Source of the DNA: an uncultured Prevotella sp.
GTDB taxonomy: Bacteria > Bacteroidota > Bacteroidia > Bacteroidales > Bacteroidaceae
Length of the DNA: 27,526 bases
Assembly: GCA_900539625.1 (NCBI GenBank)
Contig: UQCW01000034.1
Span: 1-27,526, forward strand
Reading direction: 5' to 3'
Part shown: positions 1 to 6,497 of the stretch, piece by piece
Numbering within the stretch: the first letter of the stretch is position 1
How the letters are laid out: every line of letters starts with the position of its first letter
Notes under the pieces: generated by a model
What the model saw: the letters and a program-made list of their open reading frames with translations, nothing else
Told to the model about the DNA's origin: nothing
Database searches by the model: none
Made by a program: the position numbers and the translations under genes

Positions 1-98
1 AAGTGAGGGCCACGAACACGTAGCGAATATAGCCAGCGCTTTAGGGCATATCTTCGTTGGATTTTTAGCCGTGTTTGTCGCCACAATATTCGCCCCCC

Positions 99-120
99 CT
101 CACTTTGCAAGCAAAGTGAG
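99..120. repeat. Perfect 22-bp palindrome
   Basis: CTCACTTTGC is followed by AA and then its exact reverse complement GCAAAGTGAG, so the DNA can form a cruciform or the RNA a hairpin with a minimal loop. The word AAGTGAG at 114-120 also opens the window at 1-7, which suggests a repeated module extending beyond the left edge. There is no T-tract on either side, so it is not a classical terminator. Its function is unknown. Confidence 0.6.
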
Positions 121-190
121 CTACAGTGCTTCGTCTCTGGCCTTCGCCGAATGTTCGCGTAGCGCCTCTTGTCGCTGCACCGCAAGCGCC

Positions 191-243
191 ATGCTACTTG
201 GTCAAAAACCGTGCAGAGTTTTTTCATGGATTTTGAACTCCCT
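191..243. repeat. Imperfect direct repeat, copy A (inverted partner at 27396)
   Basis: This copy contains GGTCAAAAACCGTGCAGAG, a T-rich stretch, then TTTTGAACTCCCT. Copy B at 304-355 has the same order of words: GGGTCAAAAATCGTGCAGAA, T-rich, TTTGAACACCCT. The end of copy A, extended to 230-252, matches 27396-27418 in inverted orientation at 22 of 23 bases. This marks it as a member of a dispersed family within the genome. Confidence 0.6.
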
Positions 244-303
244 ACCTTTCAGAGCGCTCCTGTTCGTGCTTTGTTCGTTTATCATGTGCGCTTTGCTTCG
301 CCA

Positions 304-355
304 CTTGCTATTGGGTCAAAAATCGTGCAGAATTTTTCAAGAGTTTGAACACCCT
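304..355. repeat. Imperfect direct repeat, copy B
   Basis: Second copy of the module described for 191-243, about 110 bases downstream in the same orientation. The shared core is the GTCAAAAA-TCGTGCAGA word, followed by a T-run and TTTGAAC(A/T)CCCT. The copies differ by scattered substitutions and a small length difference, so they have diverged rather than being recent duplicates. Confidence 0.55.
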
Positions 356-395
356 GGGCCACGCCTGGCGGATTTTCCCCGTTCCCTATGACCTA

Positions 396-489
396 TTATC
401 GATTCGCGGCCGAAGGTCGCACTACTCGCGGCCGAGGGTAGCACTACCCGCGGCCGAAGGTAACGCTACCTTCGGCCACAAATCGATAA
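396..489. repeat. Palindromic array of three 22-bp units
   Basis: Three tandem 22-bp units start with CGCGGCCGA(A/G)GGT at 405, 427 and 449 and differ only in their second halves. The outer edges are inverted: TTATCGATTCGCGGCCGAAG at 396-415 faces its near-complement ending in ATCGATAA at 489. Inside, unit 3 also pairs with the end (GGCCGAAGGTAACG against CTACCTTCGGCC). The whole block can fold as a long GC-rich hairpin closed by an ATCGAT-containing stem. The bounded, symmetric form resembles a REP/BIME-type or small non-autonomous element, but no family can be named. Confidence 0.7.
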
Positions 490-856
490 CTTTTCAAGCA
501 TCCCAGGAAAAGAATGCGGGATGGAGACTTGTTTTCATGGGAAGAAGAAAGACCTTTGCGCGGATTGGTGCAGGGGCAAAACAGGGGAAACGAGCTTCGC
601 CGAGTTTGCACGCCCTGAGAAAAAGAGATGGTTTCCGAAGGGGCGGTCTGGTTCGCTGCGCATTTGCCGAATACCTATTCGAGACTCCGCGCCCTGTTTC
701 CTGCCATCGGTTTTTGCGGGTGTCTCAAGAGCGTGTCATCGTCTTCACGCTCTACGTCTTCAACTAACAAAAAGCCGTTTTTGCAAGATAAAACTTTCAC
801 GAAATTATAATTCAAGTTAAACTCATAGCATTCTGATATTTTTTCTTGTAAATCGC

Positions 857-888
857 TTGCATATAAAAAGCATCCATCGTATCTTTGC
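857..888 (+). promoter_or_regulatory. Bacteroidales-type promoter for the small RNA unit
   Basis: A TTGC box at 857-860 lies 20 bases (counted from the TTG) upstream of TATCTTTG at 880-887. This matches the Bacteroidetes primary-sigma consensus: a TTG-containing -33 element, about 19-21 bases, then TAnnTTTG. It is the best two-part promoter match seen in the window. Transcription would start at about 892-896. Confidence 0.65.
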
Positions 889-892
889 AATG

Positions 893-957
893 TGTTTTTC
901 ATAGTATTAGATTTAAGGTTAACAAGGTTGGGATACAGAGGTATCCCATTTTTTTTG
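893..957 (+). ncRNA. Putative small RNA, about 65 nt, with its own promoter and terminator
   Basis: A clear promoter lies just upstream and an intrinsic terminator just downstream, so a discrete transcript of about 60-65 nt is expected. There is no room for a useful reading frame: the only ATG nearby, at 890, gives four codons and lies at or before the expected start. The core between them reads AGATTTAAGGTTAACAAGG. From memory, a similar string recurs in intergenic DNA of many Bacteroides and Prevotella genomes, but I cannot confirm this here. It is not obviously 6S, tmRNA, SRP RNA or a tRNA. It could instead be an attenuated leader for the operon starting near 1080. The 5-prime end is an estimate. 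Confidence 0.5.
930..957 (+). terminator. Intrinsic terminator of the small RNA
   Basis: GGGATAC at 930-936 pairs perfectly with GTATCCC at 941-947 around an AGAG loop, and is followed by A and eight T residues. This is a textbook rho-independent terminator, only about 40 bases after the expected transcription start. Confidence 0.75.
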
Positions 958-1064
958 CCCAAAAGTCTGCCGCTGCACAAGCAAAAACACGATTCTATAC
1001 GAAGAAATGAATCTCCGCAAGCACTTTTAGACCTCATCCACCCCCTTTCTTAACTAAAAATTAC

Positions 1065-1072
1065 TACCTTTG
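1065..1072 (+). promoter_or_regulatory. Promoter -7 box for the glycan cassette
   Basis: TACCTTTG fits the Bacteroidetes TAnnTTTG consensus and lies about 85 bases upstream of the chosen start of the cytidylyltransferase gene. No good TTG box is present at the right distance upstream, so confidence is moderate. A start near 1078-1082 would give a leader of about 75-80 nt. Confidence 0.5.
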
Positions 1073-1156
1073 CTCACACGCCACAGAAAAGGACAACTGA
1101 ATCAAAACACCTGCATCTGGCGCGTTCACAAAAAACAAAACAGCAAAGCAAAAGAT

Positions 1157-2530
1157 ATGCGCAGTAACATCGCCATAATCCTGGCCGGCGGCGTAGGCAG
1201 CCGACTGGGCCTCAGCACCCCAAAGCAGTTTTTTAAAGTGGCCGGAAAAATGGTCATCGAACACACCGTTGACACCTTCGAAAAGAATCCACACATTGAG
1301 GAGATTGCCATCGTTTCCAACCCCTTCTATGTTTCCGACATCGAGAATATCGTGCTCCGAAACGGATGGAAGAAGGTGAAGAAGATTCTCAAGGGTGGCA
1401 AGGAACGCTACGACTCAAGCCTCTCGGCCATCCGGGCTTACTCTGGACGCGACGTCAACCTCGTGTTTCACGACGCTGTGCGCCCGTTGGTGTCGCAACG
1501 CATCATCGATGATGTCTGCGAAGCTCTCCAGACGTATGAGGCCATCGACGTGACGCTCCCCGCCGTCGACACCATCATCGAGGCTGAAGGCGACCACATC
1601 GCCGCCATCCCCGACCGCTCACGCCTTCAACGCGGACAGACACCGCAGGCTTTCCGCCGCGATGTCATCGAACGCGCCTACGACCACGCCCTGCAAGACC
1701 CGAATTTCAAGGTGACGGACGACTGCGGCGTGGTGGTGAAATACCTGCCGGAGGTGCCGGTGCATCTCGTGGCCGGAGAGGAGAGCAACATGAAACTTAC
1801 CTATAAGGAAGACACCTATCTGCTCGACAAATTCTTCCAGCTGCGCAAGAGCGAACTGCCCGAACAGACGGAGGGCACGCAGGAGACGCTGAAAGGAAAG
1901 GTGGCAGTTGTTTTCGGCGGGTCATACGGCATCGGCCTCGACACGGCCAACCAGTTGCGAGAAGCCGGGGCACACGTCCACAGTTTCTCGCGCGGAACAA
2001 CGCACACCGACGTGGGCAACCTCGACGACGTGGTGAAGGCGCTTTCGGAAGTGGCCCAGAAGGAGGGACGCATCGACTTCGTGGTCAACACGGCGGGCAT
2101 CCTCAACAAGGAACCGCTCTGCACCATGAAATATGAAACCATCCAAAAGGCCGTCACAACGAATTATATGGGAACGGTCAACGTGGCCATCTCTGCCTAT
2201 CCTTATCTCAAGGAGACACACGGCAAACTGGTGCTCTTCACCTCAAGCAGCTACACACGAGGCCGCGCTTTCTATAGTATCTATTCGTCGACCAAAGCGG
2301 CCATCGTCAATTTCGTGCAAGCCGTTGCCCAGGAATGGGAACCGGCGGGCATCGCTGTCAACTGCATCAACCCGGAACGCACAAAAACGCCCATGCGCGT
2401 GCAAAACTTCGGCGTGGAGCCCGACGACACGCTCCTGCGCTCTGAAGACGTGGCGGCTGCCACGGTACGCTCCCTGCTGTCGGACTATACGGGGCAGGTC
2501 ATTGACGTAAAACGAAAGAACAAACAATAA
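1157..2530 (+). CDS. Bifunctional cytidylyltransferase / SDR oxidoreductase, probable CDP-ribitol synthase
   Basis: The 457-residue protein has two enzyme domains. Residues 1-230 form an IspD-type nucleotidyltransferase: LAGGVGSRLG at 9-18, TPKQF at 21-25, DAVRP at 106-110 and TDD at 187-189. Residues 246-455 form a short-chain dehydrogenase with the GGSYGIG nucleotide loop (254-260), NTAG (311-314) and the catalytic pair Tyr376/Lys380 (YSSTK). This arrangement is known from Haemophilus Bcs1/Acs1, where the reductase turns ribulose 5-phosphate into ribitol 5-phosphate and the transferase couples it to CTP as CDP-ribitol. The start at 1157 is preferred over in-frame upstream codons because IspD proteins begin right before the AIILAGG strand. 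It leads a cassette with licD and a glycosyltransferase. A MEP-pathway role is less likely because of the fused reductase. The exact polyol is inferred. Confidence 0.85.
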   Translation: MRSNIAIILAGGVGSRLGLSTPKQFFKVAGKMVIEHTVDTFEKNPHIEEIAIVSNPFYVSDIENIVLRNGWKKVKKILKGGKERYDSSLSAIRAYSGRDVNLVFHDAVRPLVSQRIIDDVCEALQTYEAIDVTLPAVDTIIEAEGDHIAAIPDRSRLQRGQTPQAFRRDVIERAYDHALQDPNFKVTDDCGVVVKYLPEVPVHLVAGEESNMKLTYKEDTYLLDKFFQLRKSELPEQTEGTQETLKGKVAVVFGGSYGIGLDTANQLREAGAHVHSFSRGTTHTDVGNLDDVVKALSEVAQKEGRIDFVVNTAGILNKEPLCTMKYETIQKAVTTNYMGTVNVAISAYPYLKETHGKLVLFTSSSYTRGRAFYSIYSSTKAAIVNFVQAVAQEWEPAGIAVNCINPERTKTPMRVQNFGVEPDDTLLRSEDVAAATVRSLLSDYTGQVIDVKRKNKQ

Positions 2531-2572
2531 CGCGCCTGCGTTCCCTACACCTTCTAAGGAGAATTGCACGAT

Positions 2573-3385
2573 ATGCAAAGCCAAGACAACCTCAACGAAT
2601 ATCTCGAACGCCACCGCCGCGCCATACAGCTCAAGCAGGTGGACATCCTGCGTGAAATCCACCGGCTCTGCCTGCGCCACAAAATCGACTACTGGCTTGA
2701 CGGAGGCACGGCGCTCGGCGCAGTGCGCCACGGCGGCTTTATCCCGTGGGACGACGACATTGACATCGCCATGCGCCTTGAAGACATCCCGCGCTTCATC
2801 AACGCGGCACGCAAGGAACTCCCGCCACATCTGATGATACAGACGCCAAAGACGGATCCTTCGGTGCGACTGCCCATCTATAAGGTGAGAGACCTCAACA
2901 GTTTCATCGTGGAATTTGCCGACGATTTCACACGCCCGTACAACAAGGGGCTCTACGTTGACATCTTCCCCATGATGCCCTACCCCTCGTTCTCACGCAA
3001 ATTCGTGAAGCGCGTCACGAAGGGCTACTGCCGCGCCAACGCCATCCTGCAAGCGCAACACTGCTATTCCTGGCGGGCCTGCGCCGAATTGTTTTATTTC
3101 GGTCTGAAGCGCTTCTGGTGTAAAACACAATGGTGTGTGGGAGGACTCTTCAAGCGCAAAGACGAGTTTTATTCTAATACGCTCAACAACAACGGATACG
3201 GCATCATGCACCGCCGCGACAGTATCTTCCCCGTCAAAGAAATTGATTTTGAAGGGGAGAAGTTTCTCGGCCCAGCCAACCCCGACGCTTACCTAACGGA
3301 CCTCTACCGCGACTATATGCAGTTGCCACCGGAAGACAAGCGGAAAGGCCACGCCGTGTTCTATCTCGAAGACTTGAAACTATAA
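2573..3385 (+). CDS. LicD family phosphotransferase
   Basis: The 270-residue protein carries the LicD signature: GGTALGAVRHGGF at 44-56 followed by the acidic motif WDDDIDI at 59-65. LicD proteins belong to a nucleotidyltransferase-like fold and move phosphocholine or polyol phosphates from CDP-activated donors onto glycans. The animal relatives fukutin and FKRP use CDP-ribitol. Its position 42 bases after a probable CDP-ribitol synthase suggests that ribitol 5-phosphate is the cargo here; this is inference. ATG 2573 is preferred over an in-frame TTG at 2564 because an AAGGAG sequence (2557-2561 region) sits at ribosome-binding distance from it. There is no signal peptide, so it should act at the cytoplasmic face on a growing surface polysaccharide or lipid-linked glycan. 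Confidence 0.85.
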   Translation: MQSQDNLNEYLERHRRAIQLKQVDILREIHRLCLRHKIDYWLDGGTALGAVRHGGFIPWDDDIDIAMRLEDIPRFINAARKELPPHLMIQTPKTDPSVRLPIYKVRDLNSFIVEFADDFTRPYNKGLYVDIFPMMPYPSFSRKFVKRVTKGYCRANAILQAQHCYSWRACAELFYFGLKRFWCKTQWCVGGLFKRKDEFYSNTLNNNGYGIMHRRDSIFPVKEIDFEGEKFLGPANPDAYLTDLYRDYMQLPPEDKRKGHAVFYLEDLKL

Positions 3386-3461
3386 AGCCGCCACCTCATG
3401 GTTAGGTGTTCAATATTAGTTTATAGGGCGGGCTTGATAATTCTGATAAGTTGATTAAACT

Positions 3462-4469
3462 ATGACCGACGTTTCCGTTCTCATGCTTTTCTTCAACCGC
3501 GCCGACTCGCTCCAGCAGGTGTTTGAAGCGGTTCGGCAGGCACAACCCGCACGCCTCTTTCTCTATCAAGACGGCCCGCGGGGTGAACGCGATATGCCCG
3601 GCATCGAGGCATGCCGACGCGTGGTTGAAAACATTGACTGGCCCTGTGAGGTCCACCGTCTCTACCAGGAAAAGAATTATGGTTGCGACCCCTCTGGCTT
3701 CATGTCGCAGCAATGGGCTTTCTCGCTCACCGACAAATGTATCGTTCTGGAAGACGACGTGGTGCCTTCGCCCTCGTTTTTTCCCTTCTGCAAGGAAATG
3801 CTCGACCGCTACGAAAACGACGAGCGCATTGGCATGATTGCGGGATTTAACATTGACGAGAAAACGCCCGACATCGGCACCGACAGTTATTTCTTCACCA
3901 CCAATTTCAGCATCTGGGGATGGGCCTCGTGGAGCCGCGTCATCAGCAAACGACGCGACGACTATGCCTTCCTCAATTCGCCGGAGGCTGTGGCGAAACT
4001 GGAAGCGCTCACGCGCGAACGACGTCTGCGAAAGGATTTCCTGCCAATGTGCCGAGCACATAAGGCACAGGGAAAGGCGTTCTTTGAAACGATTTTCCAT
4101 GCGCAACTGCTCCTGCAATCGCAACTCAGCATCATGCCGGCGGTCAACATGGTGAACAATATCGGGGTGGCCAACGAGTCGACGCACTTCGCAGGAAGTG
4201 TTGCCACGCTCCCACGGGGCTACCGCCGCATCTTCACGATGAAACGCCTCGACCTCTGTTTACCGCTCCACCATCCGGAATACATCGTTGACCACGTGGC
4301 CTACCGGAAACGCGTTTACCGCACGATGGCTTGGCGCCATCCGTGGGTCAAAGCGGGACGCAGCCTGGAAGAACTCTTCATCAACCTGCGACACGGACAA
4401 TGGAGCCGCATCTTCGGAGCGGTGGCCAACCGACTGCGCATCGCAAGCGGGAAGAGGGAGTTTAAATAA
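3462..4469 (+). CDS. Glycosyltransferase, GT-A fold, family 2-like
   Basis: The 335-residue protein starts VSVLMLFFNRADSL, the first strand of a GT-A nucleotide-sugar transferase, and has an acidic metal-binding motif IVLEDDVVPS at 94-103 (Glu97, Asp98, Asp99). A following NFSIWGWASW segment resembles the acceptor region of family 2 and GNT-I-like enzymes. There is no signal peptide or clear membrane helix, so it probably works on the cytoplasmic face. It lies 76 bases after licD on the same strand, so a shared role in building one surface glycan is likely. The donor and acceptor sugars cannot be told from sequence. The gap to licD carries GGTGTTCAATATT at 3405-3417, a loose match to the repeat word at 27408. 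Confidence 0.8.
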   Translation: MTDVSVLMLFFNRADSLQQVFEAVRQAQPARLFLYQDGPRGERDMPGIEACRRVVENIDWPCEVHRLYQEKNYGCDPSGFMSQQWAFSLTDKCIVLEDDVVPSPSFFPFCKEMLDRYENDERIGMIAGFNIDEKTPDIGTDSYFFTTNFSIWGWASWSRVISKRRDDYAFLNSPEAVAKLEALTRERRLRKDFLPMCRAHKAQGKAFFETIFHAQLLLQSQLSIMPAVNMVNNIGVANESTHFAGSVATLPRGYRRIFTMKRLDLCLPLHHPEYIVDHVAYRKRVYRTMAWRHPWVKAGRSLEELFINLRHGQWSRIFGAVANRLRIASGKREFK

Positions 4470-4503
4470 AACAGAATCATGTCTGACTTTCACGACGCAT
4501 TAT

Positions 4504-5361
4504 ATGAACAAAAGCATCTGGCTGGCAAGACTTCTGTACCGCCACAAAGAAGGGCTCACAAAACAGGAAATCCTCAATGCCTGGGCTGAAGAGGACGACC
4601 ACGGACGCCCCATGGCCACCAGCACTTTCTACGATAACCGCGGCTATCTCGAAACACGCTTCGGCATGCACATCGAATGCCACAGCGGACGCTACCGACT
4701 GATGACGGAGGCTCCCGACAGCGAGGCGCTCCTGCGACAACTGCTGGACGAAGACAACGAGATAAACGCCCAAAAGGAAAGGGAGGCAGGCGAAGAATGG
4801 CTCACGCCGCTGGCTGACGCCGTGGCCAACAACAAACACGTGGAAGCGGTCTACGCACCGCTCGACAAAAAGCCGTACACCACCACACTCTCGCCCTATT
4901 TCATACGCCGCATCCGCGGACACTGCTATGTGGTGGCTAAAAGCAGTCGACACCGCGAAATACGCAACTTCGCCATCGACCGCATCACGCAACTGACGCC
5001 GCTCCACACCACCTTCCGCCGACCGTCGGACCTCAACGCGAGCCATTGGTTTGCAACGAGTTTCGGGGCGTTTGCTGGAACGCATTTGCAGGCGGAACGC
5101 GTCACGCTGCAACCGCTCACGCCACGTCTGCTGGCTTATTTCAGAAACCGCCCGCTCCACTCTTCGCAACGCGAGGAACTGATGAGCAACGGCGAATCGT
5201 TCTTCCATTACGACATCGCCATCACTCCCGATTTCATCGGCACGTTGCTTACCCTCGGCGCCGACATACGCATTGTTTCGCCCGATTCGCTCCGACACCA
5301 CATCGCGCTCAAGGCGCAAGCCATCGTTGATTGCTGTCAAAGCGGAGAGAACGTTGAATGA
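4504..5361 (+). CDS. WYL domain transcriptional regulator
   Basis: The 285-residue protein has an N-terminal region (1-70) that reads as a helical DNA-binding domain: a run beginning IWLARLLYRHKEGLTKQEIL, then a segment with RGYLETRFG. The C-terminal half matches the Bacteroidetes form of the WYL domain, with LSPYFIRRIRGHCYVVAKS followed by IRNFAIDRI. WYL proteins are ligand-sensing regulators, often binding nucleic acids or nucleotides. The start at 4504 is chosen because the in-frame sequence upstream is simply the end of the glycosyltransferase read in another frame. The gap to that gene is 34 bases, so co-transcription is plausible. Whether it regulates the glycan cassette or targets elsewhere is unknown. 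Confidence 0.75.
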   Translation: MNKSIWLARLLYRHKEGLTKQEILNAWAEEDDHGRPMATSTFYDNRGYLETRFGMHIECHSGRYRLMTEAPDSEALLRQLLDEDNEINAQKEREAGEEWLTPLADAVANNKHVEAVYAPLDKKPYTTTLSPYFIRRIRGHCYVVAKSSRHREIRNFAIDRITQLTPLHTTFRRPSDLNASHWFATSFGAFAGTHLQAERVTLQPLTPRLLAYFRNRPLHSSQREELMSNGESFFHYDIAITPDFIGTLLTLGADIRIVSPDSLRHHIALKAQAIVDCCQSGENVE

Positions 5362-5416
5362 TGGTTTCTCATGAATTTCTAATAAACAAAATATCAACCC
5401 TTTAACTTTCAAAACC

Positions 5417-6409
5417 ATGGATCCAGCTTATTTCCCCGTAATCATCGCCATCGGCGTCATCGTGGTGCTCACCGTGTTTTTCCACTACGTGCCGTTCTTC
5501 CTCTGGCTGTCGGCCAAAGTTTCTGGCGTCAGGATTTCACTGATACAACTGTTTCTGATGCGCATCCGTAATGTGCCGCCCAGCGTCATCGTGCCGAGCC
5601 TCATCGAGGCCCACAAAGCCGGACTCAGCTCCATCACACGCGACAATCTCGAAGCGCATTACATGACTGGCGGACACGTGCAACGCGTGGTACACGCCCT
5701 TGTCTCGGCCTCGAAAGCCAATATCGACCTCTCTTTTGAAAAGGCCACTGCCATTGACTTGGCGGGACGCGACGTGTTTGAAGCCGTCCAAACGTCGGTC
5801 AACCCCAAAGTGATTGACACACCGCCCGTGGCCGCCGTGGCCAAAAACGGCATCCAGCTCATCGCCAAGGCCCGTGTGACGGTACGCGCCAACATCCACC
5901 AATTGGTGGGCGGCGCTGGAGAAGACACCATTCTGGCACGCGTTGGCGAAGGCATCGTGTCGAGCATCGGTTCGGCCGAATCACACGAGGAAGTGCTCGA
6001 AAACCCCGACAGCATCAGCAAACTCGTGCTACGCAAGGGACTTGACGCTGGCACGGCCTACGAAATTCTCTCCATCGACATTGCCGACATCGACGTGGGC
6101 AAGAACATCGGCGCAACGCTCCAGATGGACCAGGCCAACGCTGACAAAAACATCGCACAGGCCAAGGCTGAGGAACGCCGCGCTATGGCGGTGGCCTTGG
6201 AGCAGGAAATGAAAGCACGCGCCCAGGAAGCACGCGCTGAAGTGATTCAGGCCGAAGCGGAAGTGCCAAAGGCATTGGCACAGGCACTGAAAGAAGGACA
6301 CATGGGCTTCATGGACTATTACCGCCTTGAAAACCTCAAGGGCGACACGGCCATGCGCGACAATATCTCGAAGATAAACCCGCAGGACTTCTTCAACAAG
6401 AAAGACTAA
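5417..6409 (+). CDS. floA: Flotillin-like protein FloA
   Basis: The 330-residue protein opens with one membrane helix (about 7-31, FPVIIAIGVIVVLTVFFHYV), then the conserved FloA segment with SLIQLFLMRIRNVPPSVIV, an SPFH-type core (about 60-235) and an Ala/Glu-rich coiled coil (about 236-295). Length and order match FloA (YqfA, UPF0365), which forms membrane microdomains and organises membrane proteins in Bacillus and relatives. The usual NfeD-type partner is not next to it: upstream is the WYL gene, downstream the M16 peptidase. The gap before the start contains TAACTTTC at 5402-5409, an imperfect promoter box lying too close to the start to be convincing. Confidence 0.9.
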   Translation: MDPAYFPVIIAIGVIVVLTVFFHYVPFFLWLSAKVSGVRISLIQLFLMRIRNVPPSVIVPSLIEAHKAGLSSITRDNLEAHYMTGGHVQRVVHALVSASKANIDLSFEKATAIDLAGRDVFEAVQTSVNPKVIDTPPVAAVAKNGIQLIAKARVTVRANIHQLVGGAGEDTILARVGEGIVSSIGSAESHEEVLENPDSISKLVLRKGLDAGTAYEILSIDIADIDVGKNIGATLQMDQANADKNIAQAKAEERRAMAVALEQEMKARAQEARAEVIQAEAEVPKALAQALKEGHMGFMDYYRLENLKGDTAMRDNISKINPQDFFNKKD

Positions 6410-6497
6410 GGCCATGCCTGCTTCCTGGCCCGCCTGCCCAACGAAAAGACAACATGAGGGGAGCTACGCATTACCCTCGCATTAACAACCAACTATA

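Larger units (their letters stand above)
1..856. other. Gene-free repeat-rich left region
   Basis: No reading frame here looks like a real protein. The open frames overlap each other in several phases, are rich in Arg, Ser and Cys, and match no family I recognise. What can be seen is short-repeat structure: a perfect palindrome at 99-120, a pair of imperfect direct repeats (191-243 and 304-355) and a palindromic array (396-489). The rest (about 490-856) shows no recognisable feature. The texture fits an intergenic region that has collected dispersed repeats. It could instead be the decayed remains of a mobile element, but no transposase fragment was recognised. Confidence 0.6.

Noticed and set aside
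71..820. Several overlapping plus-strand open frames in the left region
   Set aside because: They overlap in different phases, follow the repeats, are rich in Arg, Ser and Cys, and resemble no protein family.
675..1037. A 120-codon minus-strand open frame spanning the small-RNA region
   Set aside because: It runs straight through a promoter and terminator pair read on the plus strand, has no recognisable domain and a composition unlike the real genes here.
1157..2530. Reading the first cassette gene as the MEP-pathway enzyme IspD
   Set aside because: The fused, apparently intact SDR domain and the licD neighbour fit CDP-ribitol synthesis better. A MEP role cannot be fully excluded without knowing whether another ispD exists.
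4477..5418. Long minus-strand frame opposite the WYL gene (313 codons)
   Set aside because: The plus-strand frame has a clear WYL domain; the opposite frame has no recognisable domain.
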